Assembly: GCA_005223185.1 (NCBI GenBank)
Contig: NJBN01000005.1
Location: 93,091 to 157,090, forward strand
DNA: 64,000 nucleotides
Direction of reading: 5' to 3'
Origin: a candidate division LCP-89 bacterium B3_LCP
Lineage (GTDB): Bacteria > Electryoneota > B3-LCP
Shown here: positions 35,926 to 44,358 of the stretch, piece by piece
How the letters are laid out: the number at the start of each line of letters is the position of its first letter
Position numbering within the stretch: position 1 is the stretch's first letter
Position numbers and translations under genes: made by a program
The notes under the pieces: generated by a model
Seen by the model: the letters and a program-made list of their open reading frames with translations, nothing else
Database searches by the model: none
Told to the model about the DNA's origin: nothing

Positions 35926-37596
35926 TTATTTCAAGTACAGTATTTTTTGAGCGTCAATTCCTGCATCCGTTACCGCCCGCACGATATATATTCCAGCAGC
36001 ACCGTCAGGCCGCCAGGACCTGCTGACTTCACCCGCTGGAAATTCACCTTCCGCCAAAGTACTAACTTTCCTCCCCTGCAAATCGAATACCGTCAAATTC
36101 AGGTGACCTCCATCCTGTAATTTCAAGCTGATATGAACTTCGCCGTTAAAGGGATTGGGACGCGTATCGATAAGTCCACCGATAATTGTACCAGCCAGTG
36201 GATGTCTGGTTGGAAAGGGATTCTGCCAGGCTGCAGAATAGGTATCCTGATGTCCATTGCGCGTATCAGTCCAGACGGGGTGAATCACCCCTTCTCGCAC
36301 AGCCAATCCGTTGTATTCACCGATAAGACCTGAATCCAGTGAATCAAGCGACGGGTTTGAAGATACTTCCGTGATGCGTTCGTTTGGCGACCAGGTGATC
36401 CCGGCGTCAGTGGAATAGGTGTAGTACAGATCCATGAACAGGTTTTGCGGTAAATCGTTTCTGCGGTCGTAGAATATCAGGTGCAGAGTTCCTTGCTCGT
36501 CACACACCAGCCAGGGATGGAATTGATCAGCGCTATTTCCGATAGCATCGTCGTTCACACGGGTCGGAGTAGTCCAGTTGTCCCCGTTGTTGGATGACAG
36601 AGTGAAGAAAATATCTGCATCACCGTACCAGTCATCGGAATAGGCGATATAGATGTTGCCTCTATTGGGGCCTGTGGTAATGTCGACGTCCATAGCTGGA
36701 AAGGCGAATATCAATAACTGCGGATTGATATAACCGGATGCAAAACTGGTCTGTTGAACCATAATGTCGCTACCCCAGGTTACGCCGGCATCTGTAGATT
36801 TATCTAAACGGATTTCATCATCATAGTACTTTACCCAGGCAACATACACTTCCCCTTCAGCACCAACGGCAGGGACGGGCCATTGAACTCCATGTTCATC
36901 TCCAACAGCCACGGGAGTATCCCAGCTAAAGCCGCCATCGGTCGAGCGGACAACTGTGATTGTGGTCTGTGATGAGGGAACGTATTCAAAACGCGTCCAG
37001 GCGATGTATAGATTGCCGTCATACTGGCTGCCGGTGTGATCGCACGCTATCAGCTCTTTGTCTTCAAATATCTGTGAAGTGTAATTGATGACTGCTGGAA
37101 CCCACGGACCCCAGGTCAGTCCACCGTTGGTACTCGATGACACAAAGAGCCCGTCAGCGCTGCCCCAATCAAAGGATAGAACCACCGAATAGATCGCTCC
37201 GGAGGAGTGCCAGGCTAATCCCGGATCGCTCTGCCGGGGAAATACAGGTTCGTAGAAAAGCTCATCATCCCAGGTGAAACCGCCGTCAAACGATCTGCCT
37301 ATACCCACGCGGCGGTATCCAAGCCGGAAATCGCGCCACACAGCCACCACGTTATCCGGATTTATGGGATTCACCACCACCTGTTGTTCATTCTGCACCT
37401 GCCCCGTATTATCCGAATTAACGCGCACATTGATCCAATCATCTATGCCCCGCAGATTCTTACTTTGAAGTACAGTACCATTCATGGGTATTTCTCTAAG
37501 CGCCAGCGGTGTTTCGTCCACTACCGGGGTAACGCTAGCGTCCACCATCCCGTAAGCAAACAAGGCGAAGAGAAAAGCGACATAAGTCAAACGCAT
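35926..37596 (-). CDS. Secreted Asp-box (BNR/sialidase-like) protein with Por-type sorting domain
   Basis: A 556-residue exported protein. Signal peptide to about residue 20. Six Asp-box turns (SxDxGxxW type) are readable: SFDGGFTWDDE, STNGGLTWGPW, STDGGFSWDTP, STDAGVTWGSD, SSNNGDNWTTP and STDAGITWSPN, indicating a beta-propeller as in sialidases and other glycan-binding enzymes. The last 80 residues, from PNPFNGEVHISL through LTVFDLQGRKV to AGIYIVRAVT, match the type IX secretion C-terminal sorting domain (type A). No catalytic sialidase Arg triad can be confirmed. It is probably a surface or released protein with unknown ligand. Confidence 0.8.
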   Translation of the reverse strand: MRLTYVAFLFALFAYGMVDASVTPVVDETPLALREIPMNGTVLQSKNLRGIDDWINVRVNSDNTGQVQNEQQVVVNPINPDNVVAVWRDFRLGYRRVGIGRSFDGGFTWDDELFYEPVFPRQSDPGLAWHSSGAIYSVVLSFDWGSADGLFVSSSTNGGLTWGPWVPAVINYTSQIFEDKELIACDHTGSQYDGNLYIAWTRFEYVPSSQTTITVVRSTDGGFSWDTPVAVGDEHGVQWPVPAVGAEGEVYVAWVKYYDDEIRLDKSTDAGVTWGSDIMVQQTSFASGYINPQLLIFAFPAMDVDITTGPNRGNIYIAYSDDWYGDADIFFTLSSNNGDNWTTPTRVNDDAIGNSADQFHPWLVCDEQGTLHLIFYDRRNDLPQNLFMDLYYTYSTDAGITWSPNERITEVSSNPSLDSLDSGLIGEYNGLAVREGVIHPVWTDTRNGHQDTYSAAWQNPFPTRHPLAGTIIGGLIDTRPNPFNGEVHISLKLQDGGHLNLTVFDLQGRKVSTLAEGEFPAGEVSRSWRPDGAAGIYIVRAVTDAGIDAQKILYLK

Positions 37597-37622
37597 GATA
37601 ACTCCAGTTTAGTCGTCTTTAT

Positions 37623-37651
37623 AATTTACTAATTCTATTCACGAGTGTCAA
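37623..37651 (-). promoter_or_regulatory. Putative promoter of the Asp-box protein gene
   Basis: TTGACA, 17 bp, TAAATT on the minus strand, 26 bp before the start codon, which has GGAG in front. Confidence 0.6.
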
Positions 37652-37869
37652 GCACTTTATAAAAAAGAGGGGCGAAATATGTGCCAGGCACTGGTATTAA
37701 TTTTGCGTATCATGGTTGAAAGCGCGCACAGCCCACCAATGAACGTCATAACGCTACTCTGATACAGTCGAATCTTCCACTAACTAATCTAATAATCCTG
37801 AGCAACTTTATCTGAAGTGTTGCCGTCTAATATCCGAAGCAGCTTATGAATTCTATATTTTGCAACATA

Positions 37870-39993
37870 ATGAAATTCTTAAAGTTAGCGATATTCTCCT
37901 GCTTGATTATAGCGGGCAATTCTTCTGCACAGCAGGATAGCGTGCGGGTGCTGCGTTCCGTTCCCACTGAGAGTCCAGTTTTGGACGGAGTACTGGAAGC
38001 AGATTGGTGGGGTTCACCTGTTGGCGCTGATTTCATCCAGCGGGAACCGGATGAGGGGATTCCCAGCACAGAAGGAACCGAAGTGCGGGTGATGCATTCG
38101 CCTGATGCTCTATATGTAGCATTCCGCTGCTATGAAAGCGATCCGTCCTTGATAGAAACCACATTAAACAAGCGCGATCGAATATGGAATTGTGACCGGG
38201 TGGTGCTTTTTTTAGATACCTATCACGATCATCGGACGGCGTTTTTCTTCGGGACGAATCCATCCGGCGTGCAACTGGATGGGACCTTCCGAAATGATTA
38301 CCACGATGATGACGATTGGGATGGCTACTGGGAAGTAGCTACGGCGATCGATGATTCAGGCTGGGTGGCTGAATTCAAGATACCCTATTCAACGATTCGG
38401 TTTAACACTTTTGACGAAGAACAGTCCTGGGGTTTTAACGCCTTCAGATTCATACAGCGAAACAAGGAGATGTCATACTGGCAGTCTGTCAGCAGGGACC
38501 ACCGTGAACGTGTCAGTGAGTTCGGTCATTTAGAAGGGCTTTCCGGTCTTACGCCGGGGCGGGGTTTGGAATTTCGTCCTTACGCCGTCGCCGATTTCGC
38601 TGAGGAAGGAGCCACACCCTTACAGGGAGAAAATAACTGGGAAAACCTTGGTATCGACGTCAAGTACAGATTATCGACAAATCTGACACTCGACGCTACA
38701 TTCAACCCTGATTTCGCTCAGATCGAGGCGGATAACGAGGTGATCAATCTGTCTGATTATCCCGTTTACCTGTCGGAGAAGAGGCCCTTTTTCATGGAAG
38801 GGGCTGATATTTTTGACACGGAAATGGAGCTATTCTACAGCCGTCGTATCACCAATCCGGAAACAGGAGTGAAGATAACGGGCAAAATTGGAAATACGCG
38901 CATAGCAGGAATTGCAGCTCGCAACTTAAATGAAGATGAAGAGACCGAAGATTTCAGCGTTCTGAGGTTAAAACGTGACGTATTGGAGAAAAGTGAAATC
39001 GGTCTGTTATTCACCGATAAAGAAGATGCTTCCGGCGGATACTCGCGAGTCTGGAGTGCTGATGCCCGGTTCCGTTTCGGGGATCCCTGGAGTACCAATT
39101 TACAGGTCGCTCAGAGTTATAAGCCGGAATTGACGAATGATAATTGGGCTTATTCCCTTGGCAGCAGCTACAGCAGCGACAAGTATTCAGGATCAGTCTG
39201 GGCAAGCGGGAAGGCTCGCAACTTCCGGGGAAACGATGCTGGCTGGATAAGCTACACCGACTATCACAGGGTTGGAACGTGGATGCAGTGGGCTCCCCGG
39301 CCGGAGAAGTGGGGTATTCGCAGAATAGGGAACAACCTGAACGGCGGATTGGAATGGCAGGTAGATGGTCAATTCAGGGAGAAATGGTGGAATTATAACA
39401 ATTCCATCCAGACCATGAATTACTGGTACTTCGGATTTGGCTTGAATCAAAGCAGCTACTGGCGGCGCAATTACGTCGATGATGGAGATCCCTACGAATT
39501 CAGCGATAATTTCGGCAATTTCAATATGGAGAATTACTCCGGGGGGAGCTACTGGGTATGGTTCGAAACCGATTTCGCCAAGCCGTTAGCTTTCGACATA
39601 GGACACAGCCAGGGGAATTTTCGCGATGGATATGAAAAGGAAATCTGGGGTGGAGTTCAATGGAGACCAAAGGAAAATTTAGTCTTGCGATTAAACAGCG
39701 AATTGGATCACATTGAAGGTGTAACCGATATTGAAGATGGTCAAACCACGGACTATATCGTCAGCCAGCTTAAAATAGAATGGACACTATCTCTGAGGCT
39801 TTTCACCCGCTTGAATACTCAGTACGTCCATGAAGATGAAGCTTATCTTACCAATATGCTGATCGGCTATAACTTCGCTCCGGAAAGCTACCTGTACCTG
39901 GTCTATGATGACAACCGCAACGAACTCTTAGGTTGGGATTCGGTGCAGGATCGCAAGATTAAGTTGAAGGTGTCGTATTTTGTGCAGATATAG
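37870..39993 (+). CDS. Exported CBM9-like / DUF5916 protein
   Basis: About 707 residues. The ATG at 37870 gives a normal signal peptide (MKFLKLAIFSCLIIAGNSSA); an ATG at 37846 is possible but adds eight residues before it. Residues about 25-220 form a family 9 carbohydrate-binding-like domain (PVLDGVLEADWW, LYVAFRCYES, FFFGTNPSGVQLDG). The remainder is the DUF5916 region (LDATFNPDFAQIEADNEVIN, EKRPFFMEG), rich in aromatic-alternating strands and ending KLKVSYFVQI, which suggests an outer-membrane barrel. Probably surface-located and glycan-related; no catalytic residues identified. Confidence 0.8.
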   Translation: MKFLKLAIFSCLIIAGNSSAQQDSVRVLRSVPTESPVLDGVLEADWWGSPVGADFIQREPDEGIPSTEGTEVRVMHSPDALYVAFRCYESDPSLIETTLNKRDRIWNCDRVVLFLDTYHDHRTAFFFGTNPSGVQLDGTFRNDYHDDDDWDGYWEVATAIDDSGWVAEFKIPYSTIRFNTFDEEQSWGFNAFRFIQRNKEMSYWQSVSRDHRERVSEFGHLEGLSGLTPGRGLEFRPYAVADFAEEGATPLQGENNWENLGIDVKYRLSTNLTLDATFNPDFAQIEADNEVINLSDYPVYLSEKRPFFMEGADIFDTEMELFYSRRITNPETGVKITGKIGNTRIAGIAARNLNEDEETEDFSVLRLKRDVLEKSEIGLLFTDKEDASGGYSRVWSADARFRFGDPWSTNLQVAQSYKPELTNDNWAYSLGSSYSSDKYSGSVWASGKARNFRGNDAGWISYTDYHRVGTWMQWAPRPEKWGIRRIGNNLNGGLEWQVDGQFREKWWNYNNSIQTMNYWYFGFGLNQSSYWRRNYVDDGDPYEFSDNFGNFNMENYSGGSYWVWFETDFAKPLAFDIGHSQGNFRDGYEKEIWGGVQWRPKENLVLRLNSELDHIEGVTDIEDGQTTDYIVSQLKIEWTLSLRLFTRLNTQYVHEDEAYLTNMLIGYNFAPESYLYLVYDDNRNELLGWDSVQDRKIKLKVSYFVQI

Positions 39994-40229
39994 CCGGAAA
40001 CAGTGAACCGTTGACCGAGAACCGGATAACGCACGAATAAATTCGTACGCCCAATTTTTAGGTCAAGTCTCTAAAGAGACTGGTGGTGAAGGCTTTGGCG
40101 GAGTCAGGGGTAAACCAGACTACGAATATTACATGGGGAGGTTAGATATTCATATCTGACCCCTGATCAATCATGCGCTAATTTATTACAGGAACTCAAA
40201 GGATTTTGGGTTCCTGTTTTTTTATTTCT
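39970..40229 (+). repeat. Flanking duplicated module, copy A
   Basis: Left block 39970-39993 encodes the last seven codons and stop of the DUF5916 gene; right block 40163-40229 holds CTGATCAATCATGCGCTA and a terminator. Both blocks recur, about 1.4 kb downstream, at 41441-41463 and 41556-41622 around the three-gene cassette. The middle part differs in length and sequence. The rest of 39994-40329 holds no gene. Confidence 0.8.
40190..40223 (+). terminator. Terminator of the DUF5916 gene
   Basis: Hairpin AGGAACTC/GGGTTCCT with a 10-base loop followed by a run of T. It belongs to duplicated module A. Confidence 0.75.
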
Positions 40230-40329
40230 TCTTCAAAAGATCGGAGAAACTGGCAAGTTACACGATGTTACCATTAGAATCTGATACAACCAGGTAACGA
40301 AAATATTTATAAAAAAATGTAAAATTAAC

Positions 40330-40358
40330 TTGACATCAGGTAAAAAATATATTACATT
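40330..40358 (+). promoter_or_regulatory. Promoter of the membrane protein/XRE cassette
   Basis: Perfect TTGACA, 17 bp, TACATT, about 57 bp before the first start codon. Confidence 0.65.
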
Positions 40359-40378
40359 ATGTCGTATAGATATTACAT
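40349..40378 (+). promoter_or_regulatory. Phased direct repeats, candidate XRE operator
   Basis: ATATTACAT occurs at 40349-40357, overlapping the -10, and at 40370-40378, a 21-bp period equal to two helical turns. Position and phasing suit a regulator such as the cassette's own XRE protein; the link is inferred. Confidence 0.45.
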
Positions 40379-40415
40379 GTCTTGAGAAACAGGACAAAAT
40401 ATTAAGGAGCTAATA

Positions 40416-40877
40416 ATGACCACATTGCAGAAACGTGCCCTGTTCGGGGCAATAATTTCCGGTGCAATACTGCTCGCCACGACAACGCTCTTAATCATCA
40501 CTGATCCTGCCACCATTTTCGAAAAGGACTCCCTGGAATTGGCTTACCTCGGATTTATGCTCGGTGGTGCGGTCATCTACGGTATTTTGGTCATATTTAC
40601 TAGAAGAGGAAAAGAAGGAGAGGATTTTGTTATTGACGAACGTGATGTTTTCATAGCAAGGCGTGCTCTCATCGTTCAACTACGAACCGTTCTTATTGCA
40701 CTGGCTCTATGGTGTGTCGTGCTGGTTAGGATCTATATTGGCAACGGAGGGATCCCTGTACCACTGATGTACATCATGTATATTTTTATCCTCTTCCTAA
40801 ACCTTCTGGCGCGATCCATCTGCATCTACCACGGTTATAACTTGCCAATAAATGATCCGGAAAGGAAAGACCGCTGA
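40416..40877 (+). CDS. Small multispanning membrane protein of an XRE cassette
   Basis: A 153-residue protein with four hydrophobic segments (about 7-28, 42-62, 88-108, 115-135). A conserved-looking loop [17 protein letters not shown] sits between segments 2 and 3; the motif DERD with this topology is familiar from small membrane proteins (DUF2178-like) that are encoded next to short XRE regulators. An excellent AAGGAG lies 6 bp before the ATG. Its stop overlaps the start of the regulator gene (TGATG). The activity is unknown. Confidence 0.65.
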   Translation: MTTLQKRALFGAIISGAILLATTTLLIITDPATIFEKDSLELAYLGFMLGGAVIYGILVIFTRRGKEGEDFVIDERDVFIARRALIVQLRTVLIALALWCVVLVRIYIGNGGIPVPLMYIMYIFILFLNLLARSICIYHGYNLPINDPERKDR

Positions 40878-41083
40878 TGGATGACATAAAAAATTATATC
40901 AGGCGTTTTCGCTTTGAAAGAGGTGAAATGACCCAGCAGGAACTGGCCAATCGTGCTAAGTGCACGCGGCAGACCATCATCTCACTTGAGGCTGGAAAAT
41001 ATATTCCCTCATTGATGCTCGCTTTTCGAATCGCCCGGGCTTTAGACGTTAGAATTGAAGAGGTCTTCGAATTTACTGAATGA
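40877..41083 (+). CDS. Short XRE-family regulator (YgzD/YozG-like)
   Basis: A 68-residue protein that is only a helix-turn-helix: [20 protein letters not shown] is the HTH and [19 protein letters not shown] the following helices, ending IEEVFEF, the typical form of minimal Cro/CI regulators partnered with membrane proteins. Start overlaps the previous stop by one base, so translation is coupled. It probably regulates its own promoter at 40330; the direct repeats there are the best candidate site. Confidence 0.85.
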   Translation: MDDIKNYIRRFRFERGEMTQQELANRAKCTRQTIISLEAGKYIPSLMLAFRIARALDVRIEEVFEFTE

Positions 41084-41144
41084 TATGGCTGGCTCAGTTT
41101 ACATAAACAAATTTCCACTACAACTTAATCTTTGGGAGAACCAA

Positions 41145-41408
41145 ATGTCAATGGAAGAATTATCTATCTGCCTACTCCTGGTCTTTGTGGCATGCAGCAT
41201 CGCACTTTACATCAGAATGATCGTCTTTTTACAGCGTCACGGAGTCAAACTTGGTCTCATCAGTTTACGGTTGATGTTACCTTATTTATCCAAGTACAAG
41301 GAACTCTACGCGCAAGATAAAGCCGGCGGTGCTAATCTCTTCACTTATTGGCTGGTCTGCATGAATGGTACTCTAGTGAGTGCAATCCTCCTTTTCCTGA
41401 CACATTGA
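41145..41408 (+). CDS. Small membrane protein, third gene of the cassette
   Basis: About 87 residues with hydrophobic segments at both ends (LSICLLLVFVACSIALYI and LVCMNGTLVSAILLFL) and a basic amphipathic middle (SLRLMLPYLSKYKELYAQDK). The ATG at 41145 has GGGAG 6 bp upstream, whereas an ATG at 41055 would start inside the XRE gene without a site. No known family recognised. Its position suggests it acts with the first membrane protein of the cassette. Confidence 0.6.
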   Translation: MSMEELSICLLLVFVACSIALYIRMIVFLQRHGVKLGLISLRLMLPYLSKYKELYAQDKAGGANLFTYWLVCMNGTLVSAILLFLTH

Positions 41409-41440
41409 GGTTTTAATGTTTGCCGTGTCAAAGAAAAAGA

Positions 41441-41622
41441 TGTCGTATTTCGTGCAGATATAGTCGTTGACCGTGAACCGTGTACAGAAATAATCATGCT
41501 TCGCCTCCTCCAAGGTGGAGTCGGAAGCCCTTAAGGGGCTTACGCCCATTCCTGTCTGACCAATCATGCACTGATTTACTACAGGGATTCATAGGATTTT
41601 GGGTCCCTGTTTTTGTTTCTGG
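41441..41622 (+). repeat. Flanking duplicated module, copy B
   Basis: 41441-41463 repeats the 3' end of the DUF5916 gene; in frame it reads KKKMSYFVQI and stop, a remnant with no gene body in front. 41556-41622 repeats the right block including the terminator. The remaining 41409-41649 has no gene. Confidence 0.8.
41583..41618 (+). terminator. Terminator in duplicated module B
   Basis: Hairpin AGGGATTC/GGGTCCCT with a 10-base loop and a T-rich tail, a diverged copy of the one at 40190-40223. It now closes the cassette. Confidence 0.65.
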
Positions 41623-41649
41623 TTGTGAAGTAAAAAGTGGTTTTAGGGG

Positions 41650-41677
41650 TTGATTTTTAGTAACGTAATACTATATT
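41650..41677 (+). promoter_or_regulatory. Putative DUF3644-gene promoter
   Basis: TTGATT, 16 bp, TATATT, about 56 bp before the ATG. Confidence 0.5.
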
Positions 41678-41733
41678 AGATTTATCCCTAGGAACTTCAA
41701 ATTAATAGTCGGGCAAACTGAGGAAAATATAAA

Positions 41734-42726
41734 ATGGCTCAGGTTTCACGTTCAATCAAGTTCCTTCGAAAAGCCGAAGCAGCCTTGATAGCTGCAATTG
41801 AGATCTATAACAAGCCAGATTTCAAGTACCGAGAAGAATCATTCACCATTCTTGCTTTAAATTCGTGGGAGCTACTCTTGAAGGCGAAGCTCGTGGCAGA
41901 GAACAAAAATAATATACGCTGTATATACGCTTATGAGAAACGACAGAAACGAAATGGAAAACCGTCCAATAAACTGCACCTAAAAAAGAATCGCTCGGGA
42001 AATATAAGTACAATAGGATTAATACGTGTAATAACAAAACTTGAGAATAATACGTCAGTTCGCTTTTCCGAGGCTGTCAAGAAGAACATAGATGCGCTCA
42101 TTGAGATACGGGATAATGCAATCCATTATGTGAACACCAGCCCACAGTTGGCAAAACAAGTACTGGAAATCGGCACCGCCTCAGTAAAGAATTGGATTCA
42201 ATTGGCTGGAATTTGGTTTACACATGATTTATCGAATTACAATCTATTTCTCATGCCTATCGGTTTCATAGGAACACCTGAAGCAACAGCGTTGGCGATT
42301 TCTCAAGACGAGAAGAACCTCGTGCGATATTTAGCAGATCTTGTCAGAGATAATGACTCAGATAGTGGTGCAGACTTCCATGTCTCACTTGCAGTGAACT
42401 TCTCTTTTAAACGGTCTACCATAGACGCTGCCACAGAAGTGATAGTTACTAATGATCCAAACGCTCTAAAAATCCAAATGACAGAGGAAAATATCCGGAA
42501 TACATATCCATGGGACTATGGAGAATTGACAAGTCAGTTGAAGAGGCGGTACTCAGATTTCAAGGTGAATCTGAAGTATCATTCGCACCGGAAGCCCCTA
42601 ATGCAGGATCTCAGATTTGTTAAACCACGATATCTCGATCCTAATAATCCTAGAAGTTTGAAGAAGGACTTTTACAATCCGAATATATTTAAGGAATTTG
42701 ACAAACATTACAAAAGGAACAACTAA
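41734..42726 (+). CDS. DUF3644-like protein with HEPN-type RX4H motif
   Basis: A 330-residue cytoplasmic protein, markedly richer in A/T, Lys and Asn than its neighbours. The N-terminal part is helical with FTILALNSWELLLKAKLVAE, and at 126-131 it has IEIRDNAIHY: Arg, four residues, His, the active-site pattern of HEPN ribonucleases. This order is that of the DUF3644 family as I remember it. HEPN proteins are common in toxin-antitoxin and abortive-infection systems, so a defence or stress role is plausible but inferred. It stands alone between the cassette and a terminal inverted repeat element; no antitoxin-like partner is adjacent. Confidence 0.65.
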   Translation: MAQVSRSIKFLRKAEAALIAAIEIYNKPDFKYREESFTILALNSWELLLKAKLVAENKNNIRCIYAYEKRQKRNGKPSNKLHLKKNRSGNISTIGLIRVITKLENNTSVRFSEAVKKNIDALIEIRDNAIHYVNTSPQLAKQVLEIGTASVKNWIQLAGIWFTHDLSNYNLFLMPIGFIGTPEATALAISQDEKNLVRYLADLVRDNDSDSGADFHVSLAVNFSFKRSTIDAATEVIVTNDPNALKIQMTEENIRNTYPWDYGELTSQLKRRYSDFKVNLKYHSHRKPLMQDLRFVKPRYLDPNNPRSLKKDFYNPNIFKEFDKHYKRNN

Positions 42727-42730
42727 GTCA

Positions 42731-42828
42731 TGTAGGGTAGGCTAAGTGTAGGCGTAGCCGGGACGCAGGCTACCATAACAGACATGGTGGACTGCGTCCG
42801 TCATCCAACGGACTTAGTCCACCCTACA
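42731..42828. repeat. 98-bp element with 17-bp imperfect terminal inverted repeats
   Basis: Ends TGTAGGGTAGGCTAAGT and ACTTAGTCCACCCTACA match at 15 of 17 positions; the interior has further inverted parts (GGACGCAGGC/GACTGCGTCC). It encodes nothing. It resembles a small palindromic or MITE-like element lying after the DUF3644 gene. Confidence 0.7.
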
Positions 42829-42849
42829 ACTCGATAGCACATTATTAAA

Positions 42850-42879
42850 AACCCGGAACGGCTCTCACCATCCCGGGTT
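42850..42879. terminator. Bidirectional terminator between the DUF3644 gene and gltA
   Basis: Hairpin AACCCGG/CCGGGTT with an extra inner GG-CC pairing; a T-run follows on the minus strand (for gltA) and a T-rich stretch on the plus strand. Confidence 0.75.
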
Positions 42880-42902
42880 TGTTGTTTGCATTTGTGTGAG
42901 AA

Positions 42903-44180
42903 TTACACACCCAACAGAACCTTGAACTTAGGTGTAGTCAAGGACTTGGGACGTTCGATAGCTTCGCCCCAGGCGCGGCTTACGAGAAGCTGCGAACACA
43001 TACCCATAGCACGGGATACGGCGAAGAGAACCGTGTAGTACGGGAACTCTTTCAAGCCGTAGTTATAGAGCAGCGAACCTGAACCGGCATCAACATTAGG
43101 CCAGGGGTTCTTGGCTTTGCCGTGTTCCTTCAGAACGCCGGGAACGATGTCATAAACCTTGCTGACAGTAGCGAAGGTGGGATCATCCGGGCAGTGCTTC
43201 AGACCAAATTCACGGAAAGCAGTGAAACGGGGATCGGTGACACGCAGGACAGCGTGACCGTATCCCGGAATGACCTTACCGGAATTCAGGGTATCCCAGG
43301 CAAACTGAGTCAACTGCTCGTCAGTTGGCTTGCCACCAAATTTTTCCATGGTCTCAAGAACCCAACTCAGGCATTCCTGGTTAGCCAGACCGTGCAGAGG
43401 ACCAGCCAGTCCATTCAAACCGCCGGAAACTGCGTAGTAGGCATCAGAAAGAGCCGAACCGATGCAATGGGTTGCATGAGCCGAAACGTTGCCGCCTTCG
43501 TGGTCGCAATGCAGCGTCAAATACAAGCGCATCAGAGCTTTGAAATCGCCTGTGGGATCGTCTATACCCAGCATGTGGACGTAGTTTCCACCCCAGTCCA
43601 GATTCGGATCGGGATCGATAAGATCGCCCTTGTTGAAGCGGATGCGATATACTCCAGCCGCGATGGCGGGAAGCTTTGCCAGAAGGTTCAGTGAATCTTC
43701 CAACGTGGATTCCCAGTATTCGGTTTTCTTGACACCTGAATTGTATGCCTTTACGAACTCAGATTCACGTTGCATAACCAGGATACAGGTGTCGAACATG
43801 GCCATAGGATGTGAATCTGCCGGCATCGCTTTCAGCACATCCCAGACGTACCCAGGAACTTCGGCGCGCTTGCGATAGTCCGCCTTCAGATCTTCTAAAT
43901 CCTCAGCAGTCGGAAGCTTGCCAACACACAGTAAGTAAAAAATCTCTTCGGGAAGACGATCGGTAAGTTCGCCAATGGGAATATCACGGACTAACAGACC
44001 GCGATCCGGCGGAACTTCAGAGGTGTCGCATACCATAGCTTTGACGCCGCGCATGCCTCCGTATGCTTGAGTCAAGCTAACTTCACTTACAACCTTATCC
44101 CCGTGTTCTTTGAGCAGTGAGCGAATTTCATCCCGCATTCCCGGGATCAATTCCGCCATTCTCTGTTTTAATGTAGCCAT
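42903..44180 (-). CDS. gltA: Citrate synthase, eukaryotic-mitochondrial-like type
   Basis: A 425-residue enzyme condensing acetyl-CoA and oxaloacetate. Catalytic regions are LAGPLHGLANQECLSWV and PGYGHAVLRVTDPRF (two catalytic His) and NVDAGSGSLLYNYG (catalytic Asp). These, and the N-terminal TQAYGGMRGVKAMVCDTSEV, are close to the mitochondrial and related bacterial type I enzymes, not to the NADH-inhibited E. coli GltA type. AAGGAG lies before the ATG. It is a single-gene unit with its own promoter and terminator. Confidence 0.92.
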   Translation of the reverse strand: MATLKQRMAELIPGMRDEIRSLLKEHGDKVVSEVSLTQAYGGMRGVKAMVCDTSEVPPDRGLLVRDIPIGELTDRLPEEIFYLLCVGKLPTAEDLEDLKADYRKRAEVPGYVWDVLKAMPADSHPMAMFDTCILVMQRESEFVKAYNSGVKKTEYWESTLEDSLNLLAKLPAIAAGVYRIRFNKGDLIDPDPNLDWGGNYVHMLGIDDPTGDFKALMRLYLTLHCDHEGGNVSAHATHCIGSALSDAYYAVSGGLNGLAGPLHGLANQECLSWVLETMEKFGGKPTDEQLTQFAWDTLNSGKVIPGYGHAVLRVTDPRFTAFREFGLKHCPDDPTFATVSKVYDIVPGVLKEHGKAKNPWPNVDAGSGSLLYNYGLKEFPYYTVLFAVSRAMGMCSQLLVSRAWGEAIERPKSLTTPKFKVLLGV

Positions 44181-44296
44181 CAGTACACTCCTTTTTAAGA
44201 TCAGCTCCTTTTACGCTAACTGCATAATCACGGAACCTGATATTAGTTGAGATTTGATTATTTTGCTATTTATCTTTGTGATGATGAAGAATAATA

Positions 44297-44325
44297 AAGT
44301 TAAATTTTTCACAGTTAAAAGTCAA
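44297..44325 (-). promoter_or_regulatory. Putative gltA promoter
   Basis: TTGACT, 17 bp, TAACTT on the minus strand, the same hexamers and spacing as the rex promoter. It leaves a leader of about 110 nt. Confidence 0.5.
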
Positions 44326-44358
44326 GTGAATTTTGTGCTTTCTACTTAAATTGAATTG

